Under the pieces are notes generated by a model. The model had not been told where the DNA came from. It was given only the letters and a program-made list of their open reading frames with translations, and ran no database searches. Positions 42,651 through 53,376 of a stretch of DNA of 64,000 bases are shown piece by piece. The stretch is from Platerodrilus igneus (Eukaryota > Arthropoda > Insecta > Coleoptera > Lycidae). Made by a program: the position numbers and the translations under genes. Position 1 is the stretch's first letter; every line of letters starts with the position of its first letter. The stretch covers positions 5,208,001-5,272,000 of the forward strand of contig JARFIW010000500.1 of NCBI GenBank assembly GCA_036346225.1, given 5' to 3'.

Positions 42651-44238
42651 ATTAACTCAACTGTTCCGTTGACTTTCTTCTGTTCATCGCCTCGGCTGCT
42701 CCCCTAGATAAACCTTCATCCTCATTCATAAAAAAAAACAAACACATTCCTACCACAAACATCACCGTTAACTCTATTTACATCAATATTCACAATACAT
42801 TAAAATTTCAAAATTAAAAATTCAGCATAAATTTCAGTATCAGAAAATTTCAAGATTTAAATTTGTTATCATTTTAATGTGCATCCAAAATTAAAGTCCT
42901 TGTAGGATGCCTCCTAATTAATATAACAATATATGCAGACCTGAGTCTGAGTACAAAGGGAGCATCTACCACCCCTTTACGTTAATTAACCAGGTTCGTC
43001 TAATTGAGCTCAAAGACATACCCAAATTTTCATCATAATCCAGAACATAAATACTAAATACTCCTTTCGACTTAAACAAGAAAATCTCACCTTATAATTA
43101 AAAATTTGTTGTTAGTACAACTTCATTGTAGCACGTAAAGAACAAACTGTTTTTAAATCACCAAAATATACGAGCAAACTGTTTAAATTATTCTATCAAA
43201 CTCGGAAAACTAAAAAGCACTGTTTAACGCATTGAATCAAGTCCAAAATCTAAGAGAGCTTGTTCATATTAACCTCCGTATATATAGCGGTTAGCCTGTC
43301 TGTCGGTCTGTTCCCCAAAACGGACAATTCTAAAGAATTTCGCATGCTAGGTTCCCATTCCGCAGCCCGGCATGCGATTTTTACGAAATTTGCACTCGCC
43401 CCAGTTAAATCTCAGAACTTTCGACACGGCTCGCAACGTCTGGAAATAACTAATTGAATTTTATACAGAAATGTTACTTTTACCTCTCAATTTTGCCTTT
43501 TATTTTCACCCAATCGCAACCCCGTGACGTTGCTCTACTCACACCTTTTACTATATGTGTCTCGGTCTTGCGCATATTATCTGTCTCTATCTACCCTGTT
43601 CTTATTGGTGCAAATTGATATTCTTTATTATCGATTATTTCAGTCCATGTGGACTTGTGAAATAACCCACCTTTAGCATTTCTCGTACCTATTAAGCTAC
43701 GGTTTCTCCAAGATTCTCTGTAACCATTAATTATCTGCAAAATTTACGCAGAATGAGCTTTTTAAAAATACGCAGGTGTTCAAACATACTATTAATTCTC
43801 AGAGCTTTATTTCATGGTATTTTATTGGGTTTTTACAAGTTTTTATAGATATTATCTGTTACTAACGGTTCAATTAACTCCAATTAAAATAATACCCTTT
43901 AATTTTTAGTGAATCCTAATTAAATATTCAATTATTATCGGTACATTTTGTTTAATAGCGGTTACTTAAAATAGAGTTAATTAATATAAATTTTGCACGT
44001 AATTTTTTATTTGTTTCTTTACTAGGAATAATTAAATTATACGCAGAGCTTTTTAATACTGCTTCCTTTTATATAAAGCGTCTTATAAATAATTTAAATC
44101 TCTTATTTTTAATAAAACGAATGAATTTTTATGCTTCACGGTTTTTTTAATAACGCGTACCTTTTCCCAAAGCTTCTACACGGTGATTAAAATTATTTGA
44201 TGTGATTATTTAATTTTCTACCCTGGTCTAAATATGAG

Positions 44239-44240
<2 letters not shown>

Positions 44241-44273
<33 letters not shown>
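44241..44273. repeat. (TA)n microsatellite, right edge of segment C
   Basis: 33 bases of alternating T/A between TATGAGTA and AAAGAAACTT. Confidence 0.95.
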
Positions 44274-44278
<5 letters not shown>

Positions 44279-45077
44279 AACTTATACTTAAGAAGTTATT
44301 AGAAATATTAGGAAATGTGCAACAATGTAATTGAAGGACATTTTATTCAGTTTATTAACGTTTATGGGAACGGAAACGCTACAAGGATAAGTGACACTGC
44401 AGATGTCAGGTCACAGACGCTCGTAGACAGTCACGTACCGAGATTACGCAGAAGTAAGCTCGCAACAAAGTAGTTATGAATAGATTTAAGATTACAACAA
44501 TGTATTATAAATAAGAGTCAAATGAAAGCAGACATTAGGTCTGCAAGTTCCCACAGAACTGTGAGGGGGTAGGGAGATTATAAAAGGCCCGGGAGCTTCA
44601 CTCGCAAGCAGTTCATCAAACGTTCAGCTTTCACATTGCAGTTCGTAGATAGCTCACTTGTACAATTAGTAATTAATTTTTGACTTAGAAAAATAATTCA
44701 AGATTGTCAAAATTCAATGTTCAAATCTGTTTAAAACAAATAAATGTGTTAAGAAGTTCAAGAAGTCTTTTTAAAAAGGACCGCTCGAAGCCACGAACCT
44801 TAACTCGCGTAGCACTAAGAAATTAAGAACAACAGTTAATAAAATAAGACATTGCAGCGATTAATAACTTTACGATTTACATAAAATAATAAAAACTTGT
44901 AATTACTCTCCATTGTTTTAACATACACTGTTAAATCTTGACCTTGTAATGCTCACTTGATGTATAGAACTGTCAGGATTCGGATTTATGGAATCCAGAT
45001 CAAGATTTCATAAGATCCGGATTTGCAATAAAAAATTTTATCCTTCATATTTAATTGAATCCGGGATACACCATCCA

Positions 45078-45540
45078 GTGCTAAAATTTGAAGTTAATCT
45101 GAACACTGGGGAGAGTTAGGGTCATGTCCCCCAGCGGCTATTAGTATTGATATCGACGTCATTTGAGCAGTACTCGCTTTAGGATTTGGGTGCTAGCTAG
45201 TGCTAGGTATAGGGTATCTAGTGCTAAAATTTGAAGTCAATCGGCGACGGGGGGGGGGCGCTAGCGTCACCTTAGCCCTCTTGGTTGTCAACATCGATGT
45301 TGAGACAATTTGAGAGATGCTAAGCTTTAAAATTTGGGTGTTAGCTAGTGCTAAGTATAGGCTATCTAGTGCTAAAATTTGAAGTCAATTGGAGTGCCGG
45401 CGGGTGGGCTAGCGTCACATTACCCCCTTCTACCGTTATCAAAAGTGATCTCGACGCTATTTGAGTGGTGCCACCTTTGCAATTTGAGTGCTAGTTAGTG
45501 CTAGGTGTAAAAATTCTAGTGCTAAAATATCTAGAACATT
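45078..45540. repeat. Tandem array, units of 142-150 bp
   Basis: AGTGCTAAAATTTGAAGT-type unit starts lie at 45078, 45220, 45368 and 45518 (last partial). Each unit also holds TTTGAG and GCTAGTTAGTGCTAGG-like blocks and a G-rich stretch (the second includes a run of nine or more G). It lies directly beyond the 3' end of the gypsy integrase on the minus strand, where 3' noncoding repeats are common in LTR elements. Confidence 0.8.
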
Positions 45541-46427
45541 GGCGTACCGGGGAGGAAGCCAATGTGACGCAGCTTCTTGTGTTTCAATTGTTGTTGGATA
45601 TGATTGAATATCCACATACCGTGGTATAATCCTAGTTTCAGCCTATCGATAGAAATCATTTTGTCTTTTGATTTAACAAAAATTTTAAAAAATTTTTCTT
45701 GTCGAGAGCTCACAGGGAAAGGTTCCTCGTATGTAGGCTGAAACGCTGTCGTAATCGCACTTTAAGGAATAAGCATGAGTGAGCAAGTTTGCAAATCTTT
45801 ACTAATACATACTTTATTGGTACCGTGATGTGATGTCGAAATAGGTAGTAGAGTGGAACATATGAGAACGTAGTCGAGAAACGAAAGAAGAAGGATCAGT
45901 TTTAATAGGTGATGATGCAAAAAATTGTCATGGAAGCCGTAGTTGTGAACCATACAAAAGCTCCGACGTAGAAGAGCCAAAATCTTCAGAAAATGTGGAT
46001 CATAAGCCGAGAGGAGTAACGGTAAAACTTTCACCCAGTCATTAGGCTTGATAGCTGTTTTTAAAGTCCTGTGCTACCGTTCAATCAGGTCGTTAGCTTG
46101 TGGGTGATAAGAAGTCGTACGAACACGACGGATTCCAAATAATTGGTTGAATGCTTGAACTCAAAAACGATTCAAATTGCGAAACCTGATCGGTTGTGGT
46201 GGTAAGGGGACTCCAAAAAGTGCGATCAAGCTAGAAAGAAATGTTTCTAAAATAGGTTCGGTTTTAAGGTCCGAAATAGGAAATGCTTGTAGCCATCTTG
46301 AGAACCTGTCGATGCACGTTAAGCAATATGTATAACCTTTAGAAGAAAGGAGAAGTCCTATTATATCCACATTAATGTGTAAATGTGTAAATAGGAAACG
46401 ACGCTCTATTTCCCGTCTATAAGCCAA
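45531..46427 (-). pseudogene. Ty3/gypsy integrase, C-terminal half
   Basis: Minus strand. FTHLHINVDIIGLLLSSKGY and YCLTCIDRFSRWLQAFPI (integrase core with the first Asp), then SSLIALFGVP where the frame breaks. Downstream: VKVLPLLLSAYD, a broken ELVYG-like region, an RSYVFHSTTYFDITSRYQ-like stretch, and KILVKSKDKMISIDRLK-like text at about 45660, the usual C-terminus of insect gypsy integrases. Gag and RT are absent. It belongs to a different gypsy lineage from the copies at 39 and 60 kb, judging by the core text. Confidence 0.8.
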
Positions 46428-46442
46428 CTATTAATTACAAGT

Positions 46443-46530
46443 GTTAGTAATTGCACAAAGCAAAATGATTTTCTTTGTTATATTATTTAATAAAATGAAA
46501 GAGTAACATAGGCCTTTGTGCAAAGCCTAA
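46443..46530 (-). mobile_element. SINE family 2 body fragment
   Basis: GTTAGTAATTGCACAAAGCA and GCAAAGCCTAAA on the plus strand match 38707-38775. The tRNA-like head is missing. Confidence 0.55.
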
Positions 46531-48007
46531 ATGATATTTGTTGGTTGGTTTATAATATAAGTTTGATTGCTGTCAGCGCCAACAGTTTTCATGAAACGTC
46601 TTTGACGTAGCTTTGGACGTTTGTTACTATCATAATGTCCTTAGCACCCTGTAGTCTTGTTAATTAAATAATATTTTCCTTTATACTTAATCGTGCAGCC
46701 TGAAAAATTCAGAAACGCTGTTGTAAGCACGCTAACCTTAAAATGTTATTTTCACTTTGAAAACAAATTTTTTTTATTTTAAAAGCTTTTGGTTATTGAT
46801 ACAGCTAAGCTTGTTTGAGTTTTTTTCTATTCACTGTTAATGTAATTAAAAGAGGTGAATACATATAGTAATAATTTTAATACTTGGGGTATAACCGTTA
46901 GATATTAATCAGAATTTCAATTTGTGTAACTCGTATATCCATATTATGTTTGATTCTTGAAAAATATAGTGAACATTAATTTTTATATTCCTTCAATTTT
47001 CTTAAGTAGAAATGCGACAAAACCTAAATCCTTCGAGAGCGTTTTGTTTAGAATAATCCGAGGAAAAAATCTGCGCCAGAAAATATTCTACAAATTCCAT
47101 TTTGAATTTTAGCGCGGATAAATGAAATTAACGTGCTGCGTTTTCATTAATTCGCTTATGAATCATCCACTATTTAGTGACAGAATCCCCTATTATTAGC
47201 TGTAGTGTGACGTTAACAAAATCATAAGCGCTACTAATCCAGCTATTGTAAAGCAAAAATATAAAGTATTTGCATATAAATTGCTTCTAGAGTTAATGAT
47301 AACCGTATTGCGACAGACAATTAGAAAACGTTTTCAGTTGAAAAGTGTGCAGATCCCTCTGACCTGACATATTCATTTGCGAAAGTTAGCTTGCAACACG
47401 TGAACAGCTTATAATATGACAGGCATTTTACTAACTTGAATTCACGCATACTTTAAGCGGCCCTGTTCAACCATTCGTGTTGACATGGGAAAATATTTGC
47501 ATTAGTTAAACTGTTTAGAAGGCAGATGGATTTAAACAACATTCAAGATAAACGTAAACAACGACTACTATAAACGGTTGTTGTTTAATGTTTGCCTCGA
47601 CTCTGTAAATGAAAAGGTGCATAATTATGTTATGTAAATAAAACATAAAGTGAAAAGCTCACTATTGTAGGGATTTATATAGGATTGTAACGGGCATTTT
47701 TGTAGTTTAACATTTTTCGCTTCCTTTCTGTTAACGTACTTAAAAATACATCGTTTCTTTGGGATCGCTGTTTGTATAAAGGAAATACTTCAGAATAATT
47801 CAGATTTGTATGCAATTTAACTCGTCGGTATTACTTTAAAAGTAGATAATTTGAAGATGGATTTTCATTAATAAACTTATCGAAAATGATAAACAGCTCG
47901 TAAGTAATTAGTAGATATACATTTTTATTCCTTATGTGGATATACGAGTCGAGTTAATAGGCGATAAGCGGTTGTAATAACAACGATTTTATATCTACAG
48001 ACTAGGA
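46531..48007. other. Spacer, nothing recognised
   Basis: No frame over 60 codons, no simple repeat and no recognised element. AT-rich. Confidence 0.4.
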
Positions 48008-49547
48008 GTTGTCGTTTGTTCTTCGTTCCTATATATTGTTTACGTTGATAATACTGTGTCCTGTTTGCTTTGAAAGTTGTAGTTTGAGTTTGCTCTTCGA
48101 TCCGATGAATTAATTACGTTAAAAATAGTGTGTGCGGTTTGCTTTGAAAAGAGTCGGATTGTTTTAGTGATACGCGTAGCGTTACTAATTGTTCTTTTTG
48201 TTGCTTTTCTGTTGAAAAAAAAAGTGATCGAACTTGTTGACTCGACCGCACGTGCTTGTTTTACGGAACATTATTTTAGTGATACGCGTGTCTTCCTAAT
48301 TGTTTTTAGTTGTATATTATCTGTAGAGAGTGTAGTTCTGATGGACATTGAAGAAAAGATGCAATATAGGCGAACGTGTTTTACTCGACCGCACGTGCTT
48401 GTTTTACGGAACATTGACTTGGCGATACGCGTTGATTTATTGATTGTGTTTTTTTAGTTGATTTGTCTTTTTATTTTTTTAACTGTGTGTGCAATCTAGT
48501 TTCGCGGTCCTTTCCTTCGCAGAGTAGCGGATACTTTGGATTGTTTAAATACAGTGATACTATAGTTTCTGAATTTTCTAACAACAAAGAATCTGAAAGG
48601 GATCATTACTTGCGCAAATTTTGTTATTTGCGAAATATGGCAGATTGCCGGCTTACAAAGGTATTGTTTGAAGTTTCTCACTGCTTGTTGGGACGTTTAT
48701 GAACATAATATACATCTGGTCCCAGTTGGAATTGAACTAGTGCTGCGGAATATTTCGAAATTATTGTCTTAGGAAATAGAATTTATCAAGGCTACATAGT
48801 TCCGACGCGTGATAATGTCTGCTGCTAACCCCAGTGAAATACGTAGGTGTGATTAGTGAAACGTTTGATAAGTTCCATCAACACCCTCACAGTCAAGGGT
48901 GAAGTGCTTCGTTAGTGCAGGACCTCGTGAATCGCACACTTCAAATGCGAGGAAGCGTTCCTGAAGGACTTTTTGTAAGATGAACTATTTCTTACTTATT
49001 ATTACTTTAAATATCTATCCGTTGTTTTGCCATATCTTCGTCGTCCTGATACCTTTTACAATAGACTTGCCTGCGATTAAGAAAAAAAAGAAGAAAGAAA
49101 AACAAAATCAATACTACTGAATTACTCATACCAATTGTGTCTTATCTATTTATCTTTTGTCAACATTTTATCTGATTTATGTTTAATTGGTGTGTGAGGA
49201 AACGTTTCTGCTACTCCCCAATATTACCTCACTGTGTACTAAACATTTTTCTGTATTGCTTTTACCGTTGTTATATTATATAGTTTATCTAAACAGTTTT
49301 TTTTACATTCTACCAAGTACTGAATACCTTAGACTATGCATTGCTGCTATGCTTTTTCTTTATTTCAGGTTTGCAGGACTAATCTTTCTTTATTTCAGGT
49401 TTGCTATTCTTATTTCTTTTATTGCAGGTACTGTTACTAACTCCTTACCGCCGCATATATCATAGGTCAGTCTGCTTTCTACAACCCCCACTCTCCGATT
49501 GAGCCCGGTCATTTCTTTGACTTTCTTTGTGTTACGTAGCATAAATT
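48008..49547 (+). mobile_element. LTR-like region with internal repeats, upstream of a primer-binding site
   Basis: The region ends ACGTAGCATAAAT directly before a tRNA-Lys-type primer-binding sequence (49548). It contains a two-unit tandem repeat (about 48008-48150), a 33-bp exact repeat with CACGTG (48240-48272 and 48383-48415), and GTGATACGCGT-type motifs at three places. A 109-aa frame at 48128-48457 is a by-product of these repeats. The left LTR boundary is not identified and no gag follows, so this may be an orphan LTR with its leader. Confidence 0.4.
48240..48415. repeat. 33-bp direct repeat, 143-bp period, with CACGTG
   Basis: ACTCGACCGCACGTGCTTG plus the next 14 bases is identical at 48240-48272 and 48383-48415. 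It includes the palindrome GCACGTGC, an E-box-type site. Confidence 0.9.
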
Positions 49548-49562
49548 TGGCGCCCAACGTGG
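49548..49562 (+). promoter_or_regulatory. Probable retroelement primer-binding site (tRNA-Lys type)
   Basis: TGGCGCCCAACGTGG is the text complementary to the 3' end of a tRNA-Lys (TGG from CCA, then GCGCCC), as used by several LTR elements. It stands just after the LTR-like end. The assignment rests on memory of known sites. Confidence 0.55.
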
Positions 49563-49689
49563 CTGCCGCGGAAAAAAAAACGTAACAGGATATTGTTTTT
49601 AGTTTTCAAAACTTATTGTGCATAAACTGCTTATCTATGTCCTGAGCGGATGCGATACTACCTTCTCTCTTTTTGGTATTGGCAAAAGT

Positions 49690-50005
49690 AAAAATAACTC
49701 GCTTTTTAAAAAAACCAGGTTTGCAAGAAGTAGCAAGTATATTCACAGATTTGGATGCCAGTGCTTCAAGGATTGCTGAAGCAGGAGATTGCACACTCGT
49801 GGCTTTTATGGTGGTGACACAACCAAAACATTGAAAACTTTACGATACCACCTATTCTCAAAATCTGCTACCGGAAGTAAATTTAATTTAGCGAAGTTGC
49901 CACCTACAAACGATGCTACCATGTACCATGTTTTCGCACTTGCCACCAAATCCATACATGGTTGGGTGTTCAGAAGAATCCGTTGGAATAGGGATGGATA
50001 AACAG
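49690..50005 (+). pseudogene. Fragment of an unnamed repeated gene ('LPPT' motif)
   Basis: Reads SIFTDLDASASRIAEAGD-like text, then YGGDTTKTLKTLRYHLFSKS and FNLAKLPPTNDATMYHVFAL, ending at HGWVF. A 'LRxxxFxK...LPPTxxAxxxH' module occurs in uncharacterised, often transposon-linked, proteins of many animals (from memory). A frame change lies near 49790. The function is unknown to me. Confidence 0.35.
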
Positions 50006-50240
50006 CACTCAAAGACTTGTTCCTTTAAGAATCACCTGAAACCCATTTTCTGAAACTCTCCTCAAATGCATTTACTGCAGCTTCATAAACGGCCGCAGTA
50101 AGGTTTTTAGCTGCAGTAAGGCTGGATTCAAGTTTTCCGCCATAAGTAGGTACTGCTGCGGGGTTTGTAAAAACTCTTACCGGACGAAGATGCGGAAGAT
50201 AATTCAACCCTTTTTCTTATCGAGCAGACCGATAAACCGA

Positions 50241-53066
50241 ACAGATAGACAGACAGACAAGAGCGTTTATTTATTATGTAATACCTAGGCCAAAGGCCCA
50301 TACTTTTATGTACTGCACAGCTGTTTATGTTTAAAATGTTTTTCTTATTTTTGTGGTTGATATACTTAAATATAGAGAAAAAAGAAAGAAGGCGAAACTA
50401 CGTAACAAGTTTCTAGACGTCGTAGTACCAGGAGTCAGGAATACAAGGGCAGATCCTATCAAATCCTGTCTAAATGTTACGAACTTACAATACCCGGCTG
50501 AAGGCCTAAGTTCTCAACTTTAACCATGCGTTTTCACCTTCCTACCATCGGCAGCCGGAAATCTGGAGCTGAATTGGCGAGCTGACCAACGACACATGTA
50601 CCCTGACCATCGGCAGCCGGAAATCGGGTATACATGTGTAGATTCTAAACTACCTAGCCCTATTCTTATTTCTACTTATAAGCAAAATAACAAATAAAGA
50701 AAAATGATAACTAAACTTAAACTTAACTAATTACAAAAGGAGTTCAGAAAATTTATGTGGCGCGGTTTGTTGAAAGTGAGCGCTGAACCGACACTGTGTT
50801 TGTACGGCACAACACTTACTTACACTACACTGCTGGCTATCGCTACCGGGGTGTATCTCGTCTCTACAAGATCCGTTTGCTAGTGGAGTTAAATGGTTAT
50901 GGGAAATGTGTGGTTAGGTGATTGATGGAGGGTAGGGGTGTGTTGGGATCTACGTTTATTAAGCGTTTAAGGTATTGAGTAATGTCTAATGTGAGTGGGC
51001 AAGTGTATAATAGATGCATGGGGGCGGGGGTCTGTTTTTCCACAGTTGCATAGATTCGTGTCTGAGACATTAAATTGAAAAAGTTTGGCATTGAAGTTTC
51101 TGTGTCCCGTAAGGAATAGACCGGGAAGATAGAGGGATGTGCTCTGGGATTACTGTGAGTGTTGGGAATATGTTGTAAGTGTGTCTACTCGTATGGGAGA
51201 CACTCCAGGATTCCTACCAGGAAATCTCTAACGAGCTCCGAATAAGAATCTTCAGTTCAGATGGTCCTGTGTTCCCTATAAACCTTGGGAGTTGGGTACC
51301 GTCGTATAGTTGTATCGGTTGTTTGGTCTTGATGTGTTTTTGCTGGATCATGACATGTACAGTGAGATTGATTAGAGGTATTTTAAAGAGGACATACAGT
51401 GCTTCCGTAAAGTTCTGTAAGCCCCAGAAAAAGCCCAATAATGAGTGTCTTAGTTTGTTGTGAGATGAGAGTGAACGTGGTAGACATGTTTGTAGGTTAT
51501 GAAGAAGTAATGTAGTTTTATTTCTAAGGTGTGTGATGGGTGCGTTTAATTTTATAATTATTTTCCAAGTGCATACCCGGATACCTAACTGATTTCAAAT
51601 ATTTGAGTGAGGTACCTTGCAGACGTATGGTAGGAGATCTTCCAAGATCAAGTTTACCCTTGAGGAGAAGCATTTGGGGGTTTTTCCGTTGAGATTGGTT
51701 GACGGTGCACACGCGACCAGTGTTCTAGAACTCCGGTCACGTGCCCGGCCGTATATTCCAATTCGGATCTGGAGTGTCCTATAATGATGAATAGGAGGAC
51801 TCGGCGTATGCAATGTGCTTAGTGTTGCGGATGTTAATAGTAAATAAGGCGTTTATGGGAAAGCTCCATAATATAGGTGCCAGGATTGACCCTTGTGGGC
51901 ATCTCCGTCTTAAAGTCCTTGTGATGGATGTGAAGTTGGTGGTGACGTTGCAGGTTCTGTTTTGCAAGTATGTTTGAATAATTTGCCACGGTGAAATTTA
52001 GAAAGTGAATGATACAAGGCGTTCCTAGGGGTATGGTGACAATAAGTTGCTCCGGACTAGGATATCGTTTCTCAAGTCAAATGGACTAAACGTTGGCAAC
52101 AGCAAACCCAGTACAGCCTCTTCGATATCAATGCAGGTGATGATAACGTTGTGAACAAATAACTATACAACCACTTTTTCTAATTGAATTAGGAATAACA
52201 ACAGCAAGGTCGGCGTATGCAGGTTAACCCAGGGGTCAAGATAACTAACACATATATCGATGAAATGACAGTCAACTAAATTAACAACTAGATGAGAGAA
52301 TCGAAGGCTGCTACCAAATATAACATTAGTTCAGAATGCACAGAGTAACAACGGATAGCATTAATTGGTACAGAATGAAGTGCCAATGATAATAAAGTAT
52401 AACAGTAGCGTTACTAAGTACTCTGATAAATACATAATAAATATCGGAATATGACAAACACGGCGTTTCAAATTTTATAAATGTTTGAAGGAAAATGATG
52501 AGTGTTTAGTCAGTGCGTATAGTACACTCTGCCACCACATTCGATCAAAAGTAGACTTAAAATCGATGAAGATGGCCAGTGCGTACTTGACTGGTGTTTG
52601 TTTGACTGTTGTAAAGAGTGTGTGTATGGCCTGTTCGGCACCCTTCAATTTCGGAATCCGAATAGGTTAGGTGAGATCAGGTTGTGTGTCAATATGTTAA
52701 TCTAATTTTTGTAGGATGAGTTTTTCTAGTATCTTTCCCAAGTACGGTAAAAGTGCAATAGGGCGGTATGATAAAGGTCTTGAGGCTGGTTTTTCGGTTT
52801 TAATAAAAGTTTGAATGCAACCTGCTTGTAAGCGTCGGGGAATTTTCCGTCTGCAATACATTTTGAAAGTGATGGAGTAATTGTGTGCGTAATATAGGGT
52901 ATGATTCTTGAATTAGTTCGTTTGCTATGTTGTCTGCTCCAGGTGCTTTGTTTTTGCGTAAATTGGCAATTATATCGTCTAAGTCTCCTGGTCGAACAGC
53001 GTTATTAGTTGGGGTGTTCAGTGGTTTCTTGTTAGTGTTAATAATGTTTGTTTGTTGTTCAGTCAT
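50241..53066 (-). pseudogene. R1-type LINE copy 2, RT and 3' part
   Basis: Minus strand: DDIIANLRKNKAPGADNIAN (RT entry motif) near 52980, then LKTEKPASRPLSYRPIAL-like text, and TRTLRRRCPQGSILAPILW (motif B) at 51779-51967. The YADD box reads AYAESSY-like here, so the catalytic aspartates are lost. Zinc-finger C-terminal text (MHLLYTCPLTLDIT) lies at 50897-51091. About 500 bp at 51980-52480 has no RT match and may be an insertion (flanks share ATGTTTGAA). Copy 1 at 7981-9622 is its closest relative here. Confidence 0.82.
50243..50262. repeat. Short-repeat tail of R1-type LINE copy 2
   Basis: CAGATAGACAGACAGACAAG on the plus strand, that is TGTC/TATC repeats on the LINE strand. It is followed by TTATGTAATACCTAGGCCAA, the same 3' end as copy 1 (TACCTAGGCCAGAG at 8016). 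Confidence 0.8.
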
Positions 53067-53376
53067 AATGTCTAACGATTGGGTGGGAATCAGGATGTCT
53101 AGGATAGATTGGAGCGTGTTGATGAGTTTCGGATCATGTGTAAAGTTTGATGTGACTAAGGCTTGTGGTATATTACTGCTGACTTTTTTTCTGTAGGTTT
53201 TCTAGGGGTTTGTTGCGTCTTTTAGTACTTTTGTGTAACGTCTGTGTTTAGCTGAATGTATGTTTCTTTGTACTGGTTGCGGTGGCGTGTATATTCTCTT
53301 CGCAGGATCTCTCTCTGGTTTCGTATGACTTTTTGGAATTGTCTTTTGGCTTGGCTCAATTGTTTGCGGAGTCTTG

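Larger units (their letters stand above)
42461..44273 (+). mobile_element. (TA)n-bracketed segment C, inserted in an LTR
   Basis: (TA)n tracts at 42461-42494 and 44241-44273 enclose 1,746 bp. The paralogous LTR (38140-38182, minus) runs CCCCCAATTTACCTATATAT straight into the ATTATTAG text found here only after the second tract, so the interior is an insertion into a TA-rich spot. The interior starts AAGAATGCTGTGAAACC, and that motif is repeated twice more (42565, 42616). No known protein is visible. A 65-aa frame at 43260-43457 has no recognised motif. Confidence 0.55.
42444..44851 (+). mobile_element. LTR family P/Q, plus-strand copy split by segment C
   Basis: Starts TGTAATCCCCCATTTGA, is interrupted at 42461-44273, then continues GTTATTAGAAATATT through TATAAAAGGCCCGGGAG (TATA box at 44579-44586) and AACAAATAAATGTGTTAAG, ending near ATAAGACA at 44851. 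Removing the insert leaves about 595 bp, against 592 bp in the copy at 37591-38182. It lies in the opposite orientation to that copy, so the two do not flank a single element. Confidence 0.7.

Noticed and set aside
48128..48457. 109-aa frame with hydrophobic segments
   Set aside because: It is built from the local direct repeats (33-bp and ATACGCGT units); no family motif or second support.
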